From CAZQCV01 sp964591665 (GTDB lineage Bacteria > Patescibacteriota > Minisyncoccia > Phycocordibacterales > UBA9973): DNA of 5,377 bases. Position 1 is the stretch's first letter. Every line of letters starts with the position of its first letter. The notes beneath the pieces are model-generated. The model did no database searches and was not told the DNA's origin. It saw only the letters and a program-made list of their open reading frames with translations. This document shows, piece by piece, positions 5,329-5,377 of this stretch. A program made the position numbers and the translations under genes. The DNA lies in NCBI GenBank assembly GCA_964591665.1, contig CAZQCV010000030.1, forward strand, positions 1-5,377. The letters run 5' to 3'.

Positions 5329-5377
5329 ATTTGAGTTAATCCACGACCAGCTTCCGCTAGCCGTGCCTTGTTACGAC
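5329..5377 (-). rRNA. rrs: 16S ribosomal RNA, 3' terminal segment (rest outside window)
   Basis: Read on the minus strand from the window edge, it begins GTCGTAACAAGG, the near-universal sequence at E. coli position ~1492. Helix 45 follows, with a fully complementary 10-bp stem (5365-5356 with 5351-5342, including G-U pairs) and the invariant GGAA loop (5355-5352) that carries the KsgA dimethyladenosines. GGAT (5342-5339) follows in register with E. coli, with no indels. The canonical CACCTCCTTA is then replaced by TAACTCAAAT, so the anti-SD core is absent. The 3' end (about 5329) is set by alignment to the E. coli length and could be off by several bases. Confidence 0.9.

Noticed and set aside
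1..5377. Alternative genetic code (UGA recoded), as in some CPR lineages
   Set aside because: All genes read through with the standard code with no internal TGA. The five stops are four TAA and one TAG, so TGA is unused, but the number is too small to infer anything.

Overview
The window looks like a fragment of a Candidate Phyla Radiation (Patescibacteria) genome, most likely a Parcubacteria-type lineage. The support is the 3' end of a divergent 16S rRNA gene at the right edge, a long Cys-rich tandem-motif protein of a kind I associate with CPR genomes, signal-peptide surface proteins with FN3/DUF11-like domains, compact AT-rich gene spacing, and the absence of convincing Shine-Dalgarno (SD) sites. 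The phylum is inferred; no database was searched.

Layout. Positions 2-166 (+) hold the last 54 codons of a surface protein, followed by a 15-bp-stem terminator. A near-consensus extended -10 promoter (266-294) then drives 302-1606 (+), a 434-residue secreted, membrane-anchored paralog of the first gene. A perfect 36-nt palindrome (1610-1645) is a bidirectional terminator between this gene and a converging minus-strand cluster. That cluster, in transcription order, is 5104-3860 (secreted or membrane protein with a phosphodiester-glycosidase-like domain), 3844-3368 (DUF192 protein) and 3362-1653 (569-residue Cys-rich putative zinc protein). Gaps of 15 and 5 nt suggest cotranscription, although the last gene also has its own promoter. 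Upstream of the cluster are a terminator hairpin (5127-5155), about 170 nt of spacer with a strong palindrome, and the 3' terminus of 16S rRNA (5377-5329, minus strand).

The main observation concerns translation initiation. The 16S tail keeps helix 45 and the GGAT after it, but the canonical CACCTCC anti-Shine-Dalgarno is replaced by TAACTCA. Independently, three of the four complete genes have an extended -10 hexamer (TGn-TATAAT, TGn-TACAAT, TGn-TATACT) ending exactly 7 nt before the ATG. This places the transcription start at or within about 2 nt of the start codon, so the mRNAs should be leaderless. The fourth gene follows its operon neighbour with no SD. Together these suggest a genome that has largely given up SD-guided initiation.

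The proteins mostly point to the cell surface: two tandem surface proteins with a shared C-terminal anchor, a secreted domain protein and a membrane-tethered DUF192 protein. The Cys-rich protein is probably cytoplasmic and its function is unknown.
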